Position numbers and translations under genes: made by a program. Shown one piece after another: positions 53,958-63,246 of a stretch of DNA of 64,000 nt. The notes beneath the pieces were generated by a model that saw nothing but the letters and a program-made list of their open reading frames with translations, did no database searches and was not told the DNA's origin. The stretch is from Phycisphaerae bacterium (GTDB taxonomy: Bacteria > Planctomycetota > Phycisphaerae > Sedimentisphaerales > Anaerobacaceae). Every line of letters begins with the position of its first letter. Positions within the stretch are counted from its first letter, which is position 1. Location of the stretch: contig JADHXR010000013.1 of assembly GCA_016782865.1 (NCBI GenBank), forward strand, positions 1 through 64,000, read 5' to 3'.

Positions 53958-56063
53958 ATGTGTAGAAAATCGAATTATTTAATCTCTTTTGCATTGCTGT
54001 TGAGTCTTGTTCTATCCGGTGGGGTACAGGCCGATCTCGTAGGCTGGTGGAGACTCGATGACGGCTCCGGAGCCACTGCCATTGACTCGAGCGGCAGTGG
54101 GAACGACGGCACTTTCCAGGGCTCGCCACAGTGGGTGGCCGGCAAGGTAGGAGGCGGACTCGCATTCGACGGTGGCGACTATGTGAACGTTCCCGGTGCG
54201 ACGGACATCAAACCGGAGTCCCTGACCTTGATGACGTGGGTGTCCTTCGACTCGGTAGCCGGCGGCAGACAAGACTTCGTTTCCAAGGACGACGACTACG
54301 CCTTTTCGCTTCACGAGGGTGCTGCCGATCAGAAAATCCACGGTATCGTCACAAGCGCAGGCGACTGGTCGGTAGTCCACGGCAGTACTGTCGTGGAGAC
54401 CGATACATGGTATCATACCGCGCTGACTTACGACTCTAGCACGCAGATGCTCGTCCTTTATCTGGATGGCCAAGTCGATGGAGAACTGAGCGTCCCGGCC
54501 GGGGTGGAACACAGGCGCGGGGGCCCCCTGACCTTAGGGACATTCAGCGGTCGCGACCTGCTTGGCAAGCTTGACGATATTAAGATATTCGACCATGCCA
54601 TGTCAGAGTTGGAGATCAAAGGTGAAATGACCGGCAAAGGTTTTCCCAATGCCTACGGTCCCAGCCCTGCTGACGGCGCCCTTCACGAGGCCACATGGGT
54701 GACCCTTAGCTGGCGCCAGGGGGATTTTGCAGTCTCGCATGATGTCTACCTGGGCGAGAATTTCGACGATGTGGACAACGGCACCGAGAACACCTTCCGC
54801 GGCAACCAGGGCGATCTGCTCTACATCGCCGGCTTTGCGGGTTTCGCATACCCAGACGGTCTTGTGCCGGGAACAACTTACTACTGGCGAATCGACGAGG
54901 TCAATGAAGCGGACCCGAACAGTCCGTGGAAAGGTAATATCTGGAGCTTCTCAATTCCGCCTAAGACTGCTCATAACCCCGACCCGTCTGACGGCGCGGA
55001 ATTTGTAGACCCGGATGCAACCTTTAGCTGGACGCCAGGTTTCGGCGCCAAGCTGCACACCGTTTATATGGGCGCCAATTTCGACGATGTAAACAATGCC
55101 GCGGGCGGCACGCCTTTGGGAAGCGCCAGCTACAGTCCGGCTGCGCTGGAATCAGAGAAGGTCTATTACTGGCGCGTCGACGAGTTCGATCCCCCCTTCA
55201 CACATAAAGGCGACGTGTGGGGCTTCACGACTCCGGGTGCTGTGGGCAATCCACAGCCGGCCAATGCCGCGGTGGATGTGCAGATGATCGCAACGCTGAG
55301 TTGGACGCCGGCGGATAACGCTGCTTCGCACGAGCTATACTTTGGCACTGATGTGGGCGCGGTCAGGAACGCCACCCCATCCTCACCCGAGTATATAGGC
55401 CCCAGAGCGCTTGGTGCCGAGAGCTATGATCCTGGAGGACTTGCATGGCACGCAAGTTACTGCTGGCGCGTCGATGAGGTATATGCCGACAAGACAGTCA
55501 AAGGTCTTGTCTGGAGCTTCACGACTGCCGATTTTCTCCTTGTGGACGACTTCGAGTCTTACAATGATATTGACCCGCCCGACCCGGCGAGCAACAGGAT
55601 ATTCGAATCGTGGCTGGATGGTTTTGGAACCACGACAAATGGAGCTCTGGTAGGCAACGAGCTGCCTCCTTATGCCGAGCAAAGCATCGTTCACGGCGGT
55701 GCCCAGTCGATACCGTATTTTTACGACAACAATCTCAAGACTTCCGAAGCAACGCTGACATTGGTCTATCCGCGAGACTGGACCGAGGAAGGCGTTACGA
55801 AGCTGTCATTGTGGTTCCGCGGTGCTTCCGGTAATGCAGCCGAGCGGATGTTTGTTGCTCTTGGCAATGCGGTAGTATATCACGACGACGCGAGCGCAAC
55901 GCAGATGACTGGATGGAACCAGTGGGTAGTCGATCTGACGGCGTTTGCCGGCGTGGACCTTACCAACGTCAATACCATTACCGTTGGCGTCGGCACAAAA
56001 GGCAGCCCGGCTGCTGGTGGCGCAGGGACGATGTACTTCGACGACATTCGGCTGGTTCGGTAG
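53958..56063 (+). CDS. Exported LamG-domain protein with Ig-like repeats
   Basis: GGAGG precedes the ATG; a signal peptide runs to residue 23 (LLLSLVLSGGVQA). Residues 25-225 are a LamG jelly-roll (VGWWRLDDGSG, YWYHTALTYDSS-like WYHTALTYDSS). Three repeats of about 90 residues follow, with the form SWxxGxxAVSHDVYLGENFDD...YYWRIDEV and YYWRVDE, each ending in WSFTT. The C-terminal VDDFESYNDID domain with galactose-binding features (WLDGFGTTTNGA, RDWTEEGVTKLSLWFRG) also occurs at 34246 in another protein. No catalytic domain. A surface glycan binder is likely. Confidence 0.88.
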   Translation: MCRKSNYLISFALLLSLVLSGGVQADLVGWWRLDDGSGATAIDSSGSGNDGTFQGSPQWVAGKVGGGLAFDGGDYVNVPGATDIKPESLTLMTWVSFDSVAGGRQDFVSKDDDYAFSLHEGAADQKIHGIVTSAGDWSVVHGSTVVETDTWYHTALTYDSSTQMLVLYLDGQVDGELSVPAGVEHRRGGPLTLGTFSGRDLLGKLDDIKIFDHAMSELEIKGEMTGKGFPNAYGPSPADGALHEATWVTLSWRQGDFAVSHDVYLGENFDDVDNGTENTFRGNQGDLLYIAGFAGFAYPDGLVPGTTYYWRIDEVNEADPNSPWKGNIWSFSIPPKTAHNPDPSDGAEFVDPDATFSWTPGFGAKLHTVYMGANFDDVNNAAGGTPLGSASYSPAALESEKVYYWRVDEFDPPFTHKGDVWGFTTPGAVGNPQPANAAVDVQMIATLSWTPADNAASHELYFGTDVGAVRNATPSSPEYIGPRALGAESYDPGGLAWHASYCWRVDEVYADKTVKGLVWSFTTADFLLVDDFESYNDIDPPDPASNRIFESWLDGFGTTTNGALVGNELPPYAEQSIVHGGAQSIPYFYDNNLKTSEATLTLVYPRDWTEEGVTKLSLWFRGASGNAAERMFVALGNAVVYHDDASATQMTGWNQWVVDLTAFAGVDLTNVNTITVGVGTKGSPAAGGAGTMYFDDIRLVR

Positions 56064-56127
56064 GTTCATTGGAGGCTAATTCAAGCAGCAAGTAACTGCG
56101 CTGCTGATACGGCATGTTTGTGAACTC

Positions 56128-56160
56128 GGGGCCTATGCTGATTCACTCGGCATAGGCCCC
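56128..56160 (+). terminator. Rho-independent terminator after the LamG gene
   Basis: An 11-base perfect stem (GGGGCCTATGC with GCATAGGCCCC), loop of 11, then GCTTATTTTC. It is 65 bases past the stop of the plus-strand LamG gene. The rest of 56064-56452 holds no gene. Confidence 0.85.
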
Positions 56161-56452
56161 GCTTATTTTCACCGGCGCAACGACATCCAGCATGCCTCAA
56201 CGAGTAGATATGTCATACGGTGCAAAGATAGATGGGGTATTGCTGATTGCCAGATCATCGGTTATGATCGATTAGTCGGTGCTAATCTGTTGACTGTCAG
56301 AACAGGAAAGATTCATTTGTTTGAGTGCCGTGGTTTAACTGGGTTTGCTCGAGGGGAATGTGTGCAGTTCTGATTTTGATCACGACGGAGTCAAGGTGTT
56401 CGTTTATGCAGAAACGCCTTTTGCAGACAGGATTTGTCAGACAGGAGTAATA

Positions 56453-59400
56453 ATGAAGAGATTGAGTATCGTTGCCATTGTGATGCTGGTTGTGGTGCCG
56501 GCGTCTGCTGGTGTGGTTGAGGACAGCGGGATTAAGGGCGGGATTGTCGTTCAGGTCGGGTGTAAGGACGGCAAGAGCCTGGCCAGTCTTCTGGTGAATG
56601 AGAAGTTTCTTGTTCATGGACTGGATGTTGATGCAAAGAGAATCGCCAAGGTTCGTGATTGGCTCCGATCAGACTACCTGTATGGCAAGGTGTCGGCTGC
56701 CGTGTATAACGGGAGGAATCTGCCGTATACCGACAATCTGGTGAATCTGCTGGTGATAGAGAACTCAGAATGCGAGATACAGGAAAAAGAGATGCTGAGA
56801 GTTCTTGTTCCGGGAGGTGTGGCAATGGTTTGTGGAAAGAAAATCACAAAATCAGTGCCTTCGAGCATCGACGAGTGGACGCATTTCCTTCATGGAGCTG
56901 ATAACAACGCGGTGGCGAACGATACGGTTGTTGCTGCGCCGAGGACTATCCAGTGGGTATCAAATCCCAGGTGGGCCAGGAGCCATGAAGAGGCTGCCAG
57001 TGTCAGTGGCCTGGTATCGGCAAAGGGCCGGGTTTTTGCAGTAATGGATGAAGCTCCCAATGTTTCTATTCGATTCATGGCTGATTGGAAACTGGTGGCC
57101 CGTGACGCCTTCAACGGTACACTGCTCTGGAAGAAGACGATTCCCATGTGGAGCGATCATCTCCGCCATTTCCGTGCTGGGCCAACCCACCTGCCGCGAA
57201 GACTTGTGGCTGTCGGAGACAAAGTATACGTGACCCTGGGTCTTGATGCGCCGGTGAGCATTCTTGATGCGGCCACAGGCGATATCCTGACGGTATTGAA
57301 GGGTACTGAGCGCACGGAGGAGATCGCCGTTGATGATGGCATAATATATCTTGCCGTCGGCACTTCGGAAGTATATCGCCGGGGTGGTGGATTGCATGAG
57401 CGCGGCGAACCCAAGGCCACTGATTTCAGGTATATCATGGCCGTAGATGGTGATAGTGGTGAGCATCTCTGGAAGAAGGATTTCACAGAAACTGATTTTC
57501 TCCTGCCTATGACCATGACGGTCAGGAACGGTAGTGTGTTCTACCAGGATATCAATGGTGTGGGCCGACTCGATGCAAGGACCGGCAATGAAATTTGGGA
57601 AAAGAAACGGCGGACAGTTGCTAGACGCATGTCGTTTGCCTCACCTACCGTCGTAGCGACAGACGATGTTCTGCTGGTTGCCGACAGGATTCCGAAGGTT
57701 GATTCTCAGGATCCTCAGCAGATGGCGGCAACCGACAAGATCGAATGGGGTGTTCATGGATGGAACGAAGAAGGGTTTGCTCGCAAATGTCCCAATCTTC
57801 TTGTGGCGTATTCAGTAAAGAGTGGCGAGGTGCTGTGGAGCAAGCCATGCTCTGAGAGCTACAATTCAGCCGTTGATGTCTTTGTTGTGGGAGATAAGGT
57901 CCACATTGGCGCCAGTTGGGACAGGTTCGATTTAAAGACTGGTGTGAGGGAAGAGGGTCGTGAGGTTAAGATGACCGGCGGCAAAGTTGGCATGGCTCAT
58001 CATCGATGCTACAGGAACAAAGCATCTGTGCGTTATGTGTTCACGGGAAGATCGGGCATCGAAGTGGCTGATATGGAGAAAGGCTGGCTGGGTAATAATA
58101 GCTGGATTCGCGGAGCATGTCAGTATGGAATAATGCCGGCAAATGGAATGCTCTATGCTCCGCCGGATGCCTGTGGCTGTTTCAACAAAGTCAAGGTGCA
58201 GGGTTTCTTTGCCGCCGCTCCGGCCAGAGAGAAGAAAGGTGTGGAAATTAGTGATGTTGAAAGACTCCGGAAAGGACCTGCATATGGGAAGATTTCCGAT
58301 CCAAAAGCGGCTGATGACGAGGACTGGCCGATGTACAGGCGAGATGGGCAAAGAAGTGGCGGGGCAAGAACCACTGTTTCCGGAACGTTGAAGAAATCCT
58401 GGTCAACAAAGCTTACAGGTCGTCTGACCCAGCCGGCCATTGTCGCAGATACGGTCTATATCGCGGAAACAGATTCACATACGGTATATGCCTTAAGCGT
58501 AGCAAACGGCAGAGAAAAGTGGAGTTTCACAGTCGATGGTCGTGTAGACAGCACGCCTACAATCTACAAGGGAATGGTGCTGTTCGGTTCGGCAGATGGC
58601 TGTCTCTACTGCCTGCGCGCCACCGACGGTGTCTTAGCGTGGAAGTTCCTGGCGGCACCGGAAATCAGGCTGGTATCCTCTTACGGTCAGTTGGAATCCG
58701 TATGGCCGGTTCATGGTTCGGTTCTGATCCAGAACGATGCCGTTTATACTTCGGCGGGACGAAATACCTATCTGGATGATGGAATCACCTTCTACAAGAT
58801 GGACCCCGTGACAGGTAAGGTATTGAATAAGAATGTACTGTACAATTTTGATCCTGAAACTGGCGCACAGTTGGGACCGGAAGGCGGGTTTGACATGGAT
58901 GGTGTGAATACAGACATCCTGTCCGGTGATGGTGAAAACGTGTTCATGAAGCAGGAGAGATTTGATGGTTCCTTGCAGAAGAGCGCCAAAGATGCGCCAC
59001 ATCTTTTTGGCGTACACGGTTTTCTAGGCGAAGAGTGGTTTGTTCGTTCGTACTGGCTGCTTGGAACGAACGTCAGGGCTGGTTGGGGCGCATGGGCGTC
59101 AGGGAATGAGACAACCTTTGGGCGCATAATGACGTTTGATGATGAGAGTGCCTATGGTTATGGAAGGGTAAGGATTGCCTCGGCCGCTACCGGCCACAAT
59201 GCTGACGATTATCACCTCTATGGAGTAAAGAAAGTCCAGATGATTACGGGCTTGCCAAAGGCAAGGAGAAAGAAGGGGCAGAAGGACCCGCAACCCGTCG
59301 TGAGCAGTCCATCGAAACCCGAGCCATTCTGGGCCGACGAGCAAAGCCTGATTGTGCGAGCCATGGTCCTGACCAGCGACAAGCTTATTGTCGCCGGACC

Positions 59401-59632
59401 CCCGGATCTGCGCAAAAAAGAGACCGGAAGTCTTGCCTATTCGAATGAAGAAGAATCGTTGGTATCGTTCAAAGGTGAGAAAGGTGTAATGCTCAGGGTA
59501 GTAAGCACGGCAGATGGTAGAACTGTATCCGAGCAGACGCTGGACACAATGCCTGTTTTTGACGGCATGAGCACAGCCCGTGGTAGAGTCTTTGTATCGC
59601 TGAAGAACGGCGAAGTGCAGTGCTGGGAATAG
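56453..59632 (+). CDS. Exported methyltransferase-like plus PQQ-propeller protein
   Basis: ATG 56453 follows ACAGGAGTAATA and starts a signal peptide (LSIVAIVMLVVVPASAG); the 36 residues before it in frame are not a signal and are rejected. Residues 20-130 resemble a degraded SAM-methyltransferase fold (GIVVQVGCKDGKSLASLLV, VHGLDVDAKRIAKVRDWL, VLVPGGVAMV). From 140 on is a PQQ-like propeller with many W-x-x-R-x-G blades (WPMYRRDGQRSGG, TLLWKKTIPMW). This fusion is a known Planctomycetota form (BamB-like family). Quinone binding and activity are not shown. About 1,060 residues. Confidence 0.88.
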   Translation: MKRLSIVAIVMLVVVPASAGVVEDSGIKGGIVVQVGCKDGKSLASLLVNEKFLVHGLDVDAKRIAKVRDWLRSDYLYGKVSAAVYNGRNLPYTDNLVNLLVIENSECEIQEKEMLRVLVPGGVAMVCGKKITKSVPSSIDEWTHFLHGADNNAVANDTVVAAPRTIQWVSNPRWARSHEEAASVSGLVSAKGRVFAVMDEAPNVSIRFMADWKLVARDAFNGTLLWKKTIPMWSDHLRHFRAGPTHLPRRLVAVGDKVYVTLGLDAPVSILDAATGDILTVLKGTERTEEIAVDDGIIYLAVGTSEVYRRGGGLHERGEPKATDFRYIMAVDGDSGEHLWKKDFTETDFLLPMTMTVRNGSVFYQDINGVGRLDARTGNEIWEKKRRTVARRMSFASPTVVATDDVLLVADRIPKVDSQDPQQMAATDKIEWGVHGWNEEGFARKCPNLLVAYSVKSGEVLWSKPCSESYNSAVDVFVVGDKVHIGASWDRFDLKTGVREEGREVKMTGGKVGMAHHRCYRNKASVRYVFTGRSGIEVADMEKGWLGNNSWIRGACQYGIMPANGMLYAPPDACGCFNKVKVQGFFAAAPAREKKGVEISDVERLRKGPAYGKISDPKAADDEDWPMYRRDGQRSGGARTTVSGTLKKSWSTKLTGRLTQPAIVADTVYIAETDSHTVYALSVANGREKWSFTVDGRVDSTPTIYKGMVLFGSADGCLYCLRATDGVLAWKFLAAPEIRLVSSYGQLESVWPVHGSVLIQNDAVYTSAGRNTYLDDGITFYKMDPVTGKVLNKNVLYNFDPETGAQLGPEGGFDMDGVNTDILSGDGENVFMKQERFDGSLQKSAKDAPHLFGVHGFLGEEWFVRSYWLLGTNVRAGWGAWASGNETTFGRIMTFDDESAYGYGRVRIASAATGHNADDYHLYGVKKVQMITGLPKARRKKGQKDPQPVVSSPSKPEPFWADEQSLIVRAMVLTSDKLIVAGPPDLRKKETGSLAYSNEEESLVSFKGEKGVMLRVVSTADGRTVSEQTLDTMPVFDGMSTARGRVFVSLKNGEVQCWE

Positions 59633-59824
59633 CCTATAGGCCTTGAGGTGCTTGTCAAAGGTCCTTTGTGGTGTGCTCTATGATTCTATGGTGGTCCGAT
59701 GGACGCTTGACAAGCGCATACGGTCAGATCAAACATCCTGACGGTCCCATTTACGATTGAGAATCATAAACACAAGCAGAATGGTGCAGCAGCGCAAGCA
59801 GCGTGTCGATGATTCGTAGACTCT

Positions 59825-62800
59825 CTATTCTTGGCGGTACTTCAACTCAATATTTTCGTGTTGGCCCTCTTTCCTTTCCTCTTCGTAGGCGAAATGGTAT
59901 CCGGGCTCTTTGCCCGGGTCGCTGGCGTTGTGGCATGGTGTGCAAGATCGCACTCCGGCTTTGTGGAAACCGACCGCCCGAAGCTCAGCGAACTTATAAG
60001 GCCGCTTGTTTTCCTTGATATCCTCTTGTATTTTGACGGACTTGCTTCCCGGACCGTGGCACCCCTCGCATGTTACCCCGGCATTGTCTGCGGCTTGTTC
60101 TTTCGCCGCGGCGTCGCCGTCGGCCGGCACAATATAGCCACCGGGAATGCCAAAACCGCTTGTATGACAACCGAGACACGTGGCATCCTTTGTATAGTCC
60201 TTATTGGGGTCGAACTTGAGTTTGGTCTTTTCCTCACTCCTGACGCCAGGTTTTAGCACTTCGAAGGTCGTAGCCATCTTCGTTTTTCGCCAGCTATTCC
60301 ACTGCTTGAAGTGACAGCTCTTGCATTTCTTGACGCCGATATAGATGGCGCCTTTGGCGGAGATAATGCTCAAGCCATCTCTAAACAGCTTCGCTGCCTG
60401 ATCCTGCTTGCCCTGCGACTGACAAACAAGACCCAGTTCATATCTAATGCGGGCGGCGTCCTCTTCCTGGTTAAGCAGTGCGGTCAACGCCTGTTCATCT
60501 TTGCCGGATGCAGATCCGCCGAAAGCGCCACTCAGTGCATCCTTGAAGAAGGGCATGGCCTTGTCTACCTCGCCGTTTTCATAATGGATCAAGCCCAACT
60601 CATACCCGGCCATGACCGCCGCGTCCTTGTCTTTGAGTAGCGATGTAAGCACAGCCTGGGCCTGTTGGACGTTGCCGATGCGGGCGACGACAGCAGCCTG
60701 GTCGAGCCTGTCATACACACTGCCGCCGGCGTCAATCAGAGTCAAGTCTGCGGCAGGAGTGACGGTGGCCTTGGGCTGCGCCTTGACGGCGCTCGGCTTA
60801 GCTTCCTGGGGCTTGACGACGACCGGCTTATCCTCCTGTGCTTTCACGGCGATCGGCTTGGCTTCCTGGGCCTTCACGACGACCGGCGCAGCTTTCTGCG
60901 CCTTGACGGGGGCCGGCGCAGCTCTCTGCGTCTTGGTGGCGACCGGCGCAGCCCTCTGCACCTGGGCGGCGACAGTCGCATCTTCCTGCGCCTTCACCTT
61001 GTCATCGGTGGCTTTCGGCGTGATCGACTCGACCGCGATCGGCACGGCCGCGACATCGCTGACGGCCTGGCCGTCATTGACCACGCGAAAACCTACGAGC
61101 AGGCCGCGGCTGACACGGTAGTCGCAGCGATAGGAGCAGCGCAGGCGGCTCGCACCGTCATCCCAGGAGCCGCCGCGCAAAGAATGGGAAATGCCGGATG
61201 AAGGCCCATTAGGATCGACGCTCGGGCCACTGGAATAATACTTTTCATCATAGAAGTCACTGCACCACTCAAAAACATTGCCCTGCATGTCATAAATACC
61301 CCAATGGTTGGGTTTCTTCTGCCCTACCGGATGAGCATAGTCCTGACCCACTTTGTCGGCATTACCGTCAAACCATGCGTAGTCACCAAGGGATGAGTTG
61401 CTGTCGCCGAAGCTAAACCGAGTTGTTGTGCCCGCCCGGCAGGTATACTCCCACTCAGCTTCGGTGGGCAACCTGTAGTTTCTGCCTTCCTGCTGACTCA
61501 GCTTCCTGCAGAACGCTGCGGCATCATCCCAGCTCACATATACTGCAGGGTTGTTGGCATCGGCCTGAACATATGCCTTTCCAGACCAGGGCTGGGCATT
61601 CATAACTGACTTGTACTGGCCCTGGGTTACTTCTGTCTGACCCATCCAGAAGCCTTTGGATATGCGTACCGGATGCTGAGGGAATTCGTTGGCAAAGTCC
61701 TTCTCCTTCTTATCGTATTGCCCGGCCAACTGTGCGGCTGAATCGCTGCTGCCCATCATAAACGAACCGGCGGGAACATAGACCAGCTTCATGCCGATGG
61801 AGTTGGTTAACACATCGCTCGCTTTTGCTGTAAGGGCAAAGCCGGCGGTCACCGACTTGTCCGCGTCGATGGTCAGCGTGACAGGATTGGCGCCGCCGGA
61901 GAGGTCGCCCCACCAGTTCGTGAAACCGTACCCCGTATTCGGCACTGCCTCCAAAGTCACCGTCTGACCACTATTGTAGCTGGCCTGAGCGGGACTCCTC
62001 GTGACAGAGCCGCCGACCGCAGTGACGGTCAGGCTGTGGCCCTTGAGGGCGAAGCCGGCGGTCACCGACCTGTCCGCATCCACGACCAGCATTGCGGGAT
62101 TGGTGCCGCCGGACAGGTCGCCCGACCAATTCGTGAAACTGTAACCCGTATTCGGTACGGCCTCCAAAGTCACCGTCTGGCCATGATTGTAACTGGCCTG
62201 ATCGGGACTCTTCCTGACAGAGCCGTCGACTGCGGTGGCGGTCAGGCTGTAGGTCTTGATAGCGAAGCTGGCGGTCACCGACTTGTCTGCTTCCATGACC
62301 AGCATGGCGGGGTTGGTGCTGCCGGACAAATCCCCTGTCCAATTCGAGAAACGGTACCCCGTATTCGCTGCCGCCTCAACAGTCACCGTCTCGCCATGAT
62401 TGTAGTTGGCCTGATCGGGACTCTTCGTGACAGAGCCGCCAATCGCGTTGGCAGTCAGGCTGTAGGTCTTGGGGGCGAAGCCGGCGGTCACCGACTTGTC
62501 CGCTTCCATGAGAAGCCTGGCCGGATTGGTGCTGCCGGACAGGTCCTGTGTCCAATTCGTGAAACTGTACCCCGTATTCGGTACCGCCTCCAGAGTCACC
62601 GTCTCGCCATGATTGTAGCTGGCCTGGCCGGGACTCCTCGTGACAGAGCCATCGACCGCGGTGACGCTCAGACTGTAGGTCTTGACGGCAGAGTCATCGG
62701 TCACCGACTTGACCTCGATCGGCACGGCCACAGCATCGCTATCAGCCTGGTCAGCATCGACCTTGACCGAAGAGCTGTCCGAACCCTGCAAATTCGTCTC

Positions 62801-63106
62801 ACGACTGTCTGCCAGATCTGGCGCCGCTGCGCCGGGCTGGCCGGGCGCCGGAGCTGCTTTGCCGCCAACGGTCAACTGTTCTGCGTTTTCGTCGCTTCCG
62901 GCAACGGTGATCGATTTCGGCGTATCTTCCTGGATCGCCGCGCTACCGGCCTGGGCTATCGGTGGGGTACTGGCCGGCTTGACCAAGAATAGAACGATTG
63001 CTGCCGAGCCGACAACCGCCAGTACCGCAAAGACAATGAATTCCACATATGTCTGCCCACTTAGAGATCCTAGCAGTATTGGCCGGGATTTCAATTTATA
63101 TCTCAC
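59825..63106 (-). CDS. Membrane-anchored InlB-repeat, FGE-sulfatase, TPR and tetrahaem cytochrome fusion
   Basis: GTG 63106 is favoured because AGGAGA lies eight bases upstream; the in-frame ATG at 63157 is possible. In order: one membrane anchor (VEFIVFAVLAVVGSAAIVLFLV), four repeats of about 77 residues (SVTKSPDQANYNHGETVTV, FSNWTGDLSGSTNPAML), a SUMF1/FGE-sulfatase domain (LVYVPAGSFMMGSS, NYRLPTEAEWEY, YDMQGNVFEWCSD), a tandem VKAQ-type linker, two TPR-like motifs and a C-terminal cytochrome with CKSCH, CLGCH, CEGCH and CTPCH haem sites. The SUMF1 domain is of the kind common in surface proteins. The linker DAVAVPIEVKSVTDDSA recurs after SUMF1 (DVAAVPIAVESIT), a possible recombination seam. 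Confidence 0.87.
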   Translation of the reverse strand: MRYKLKSRPILLGSLSGQTYVEFIVFAVLAVVGSAAIVLFLVKPASTPPIAQAGSAAIQEDTPKSITVAGSDENAEQLTVGGKAAPAPGQPGAAAPDLADSRETNLQGSDSSSVKVDADQADSDAVAVPIEVKSVTDDSAVKTYSLSVTAVDGSVTRSPGQASYNHGETVTLEAVPNTGYSFTNWTQDLSGSTNPARLLMEADKSVTAGFAPKTYSLTANAIGGSVTKSPDQANYNHGETVTVEAAANTGYRFSNWTGDLSGSTNPAMLVMEADKSVTASFAIKTYSLTATAVDGSVRKSPDQASYNHGQTVTLEAVPNTGYSFTNWSGDLSGGTNPAMLVVDADRSVTAGFALKGHSLTVTAVGGSVTRSPAQASYNSGQTVTLEAVPNTGYGFTNWWGDLSGGANPVTLTIDADKSVTAGFALTAKASDVLTNSIGMKLVYVPAGSFMMGSSDSAAQLAGQYDKKEKDFANEFPQHPVRISKGFWMGQTEVTQGQYKSVMNAQPWSGKAYVQADANNPAVYVSWDDAAAFCRKLSQQEGRNYRLPTEAEWEYTCRAGTTTRFSFGDSNSSLGDYAWFDGNADKVGQDYAHPVGQKKPNHWGIYDMQGNVFEWCSDFYDEKYYSSGPSVDPNGPSSGISHSLRGGSWDDGASRLRCSYRCDYRVSRGLLVGFRVVNDGQAVSDVAAVPIAVESITPKATDDKVKAQEDATVAAQVQRAAPVATKTQRAAPAPVKAQKAAPVVVKAQEAKPIAVKAQEDKPVVVKPQEAKPSAVKAQPKATVTPAADLTLIDAGGSVYDRLDQAAVVARIGNVQQAQAVLTSLLKDKDAAVMAGYELGLIHYENGEVDKAMPFFKDALSGAFGGSASGKDEQALTALLNQEEDAARIRYELGLVCQSQGKQDQAAKLFRDGLSIISAKGAIYIGVKKCKSCHFKQWNSWRKTKMATTFEVLKPGVRSEEKTKLKFDPNKDYTKDATCLGCHTSGFGIPGGYIVPADGDAAAKEQAADNAGVTCEGCHGPGSKSVKIQEDIKENKRPYKFAELRAVGFHKAGVRSCTPCHNASDPGKEPGYHFAYEEERKEGQHENIELKYRQE

Positions 63107-63141
63107 GGAAACTCTCCTGCACAGTTGAAGTTTCATAATTC

Positions 63142-63167
63142 GGGATGTCCCATACATACTTCACTGA
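63142..63167 (-). promoter_or_regulatory. 26-base element shared with locus 30668
   Basis: GGGATGTCCCATACATACTT then CACTGA, matching 30668-30693 at 22 of 26 positions. It lies about 40 bases upstream of the preferred start of the cytochrome fusion gene. Confidence 0.45.
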
Positions 63168-63246
63168 ACCGACTTGTCATGTCAGTGCTTCTTTATAAAG
63201 TAACCTCAACAATCAAGACCACCAGCCGAGCCAGTGGACACCATAG

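Noticed and set aside
61830-62680. DNA tandem repeat or CRISPR-like element on the minus strand
   Set aside because: The periodicity is the four InlB-type protein repeats of the fusion protein at 59825, not a non-coding repeat.
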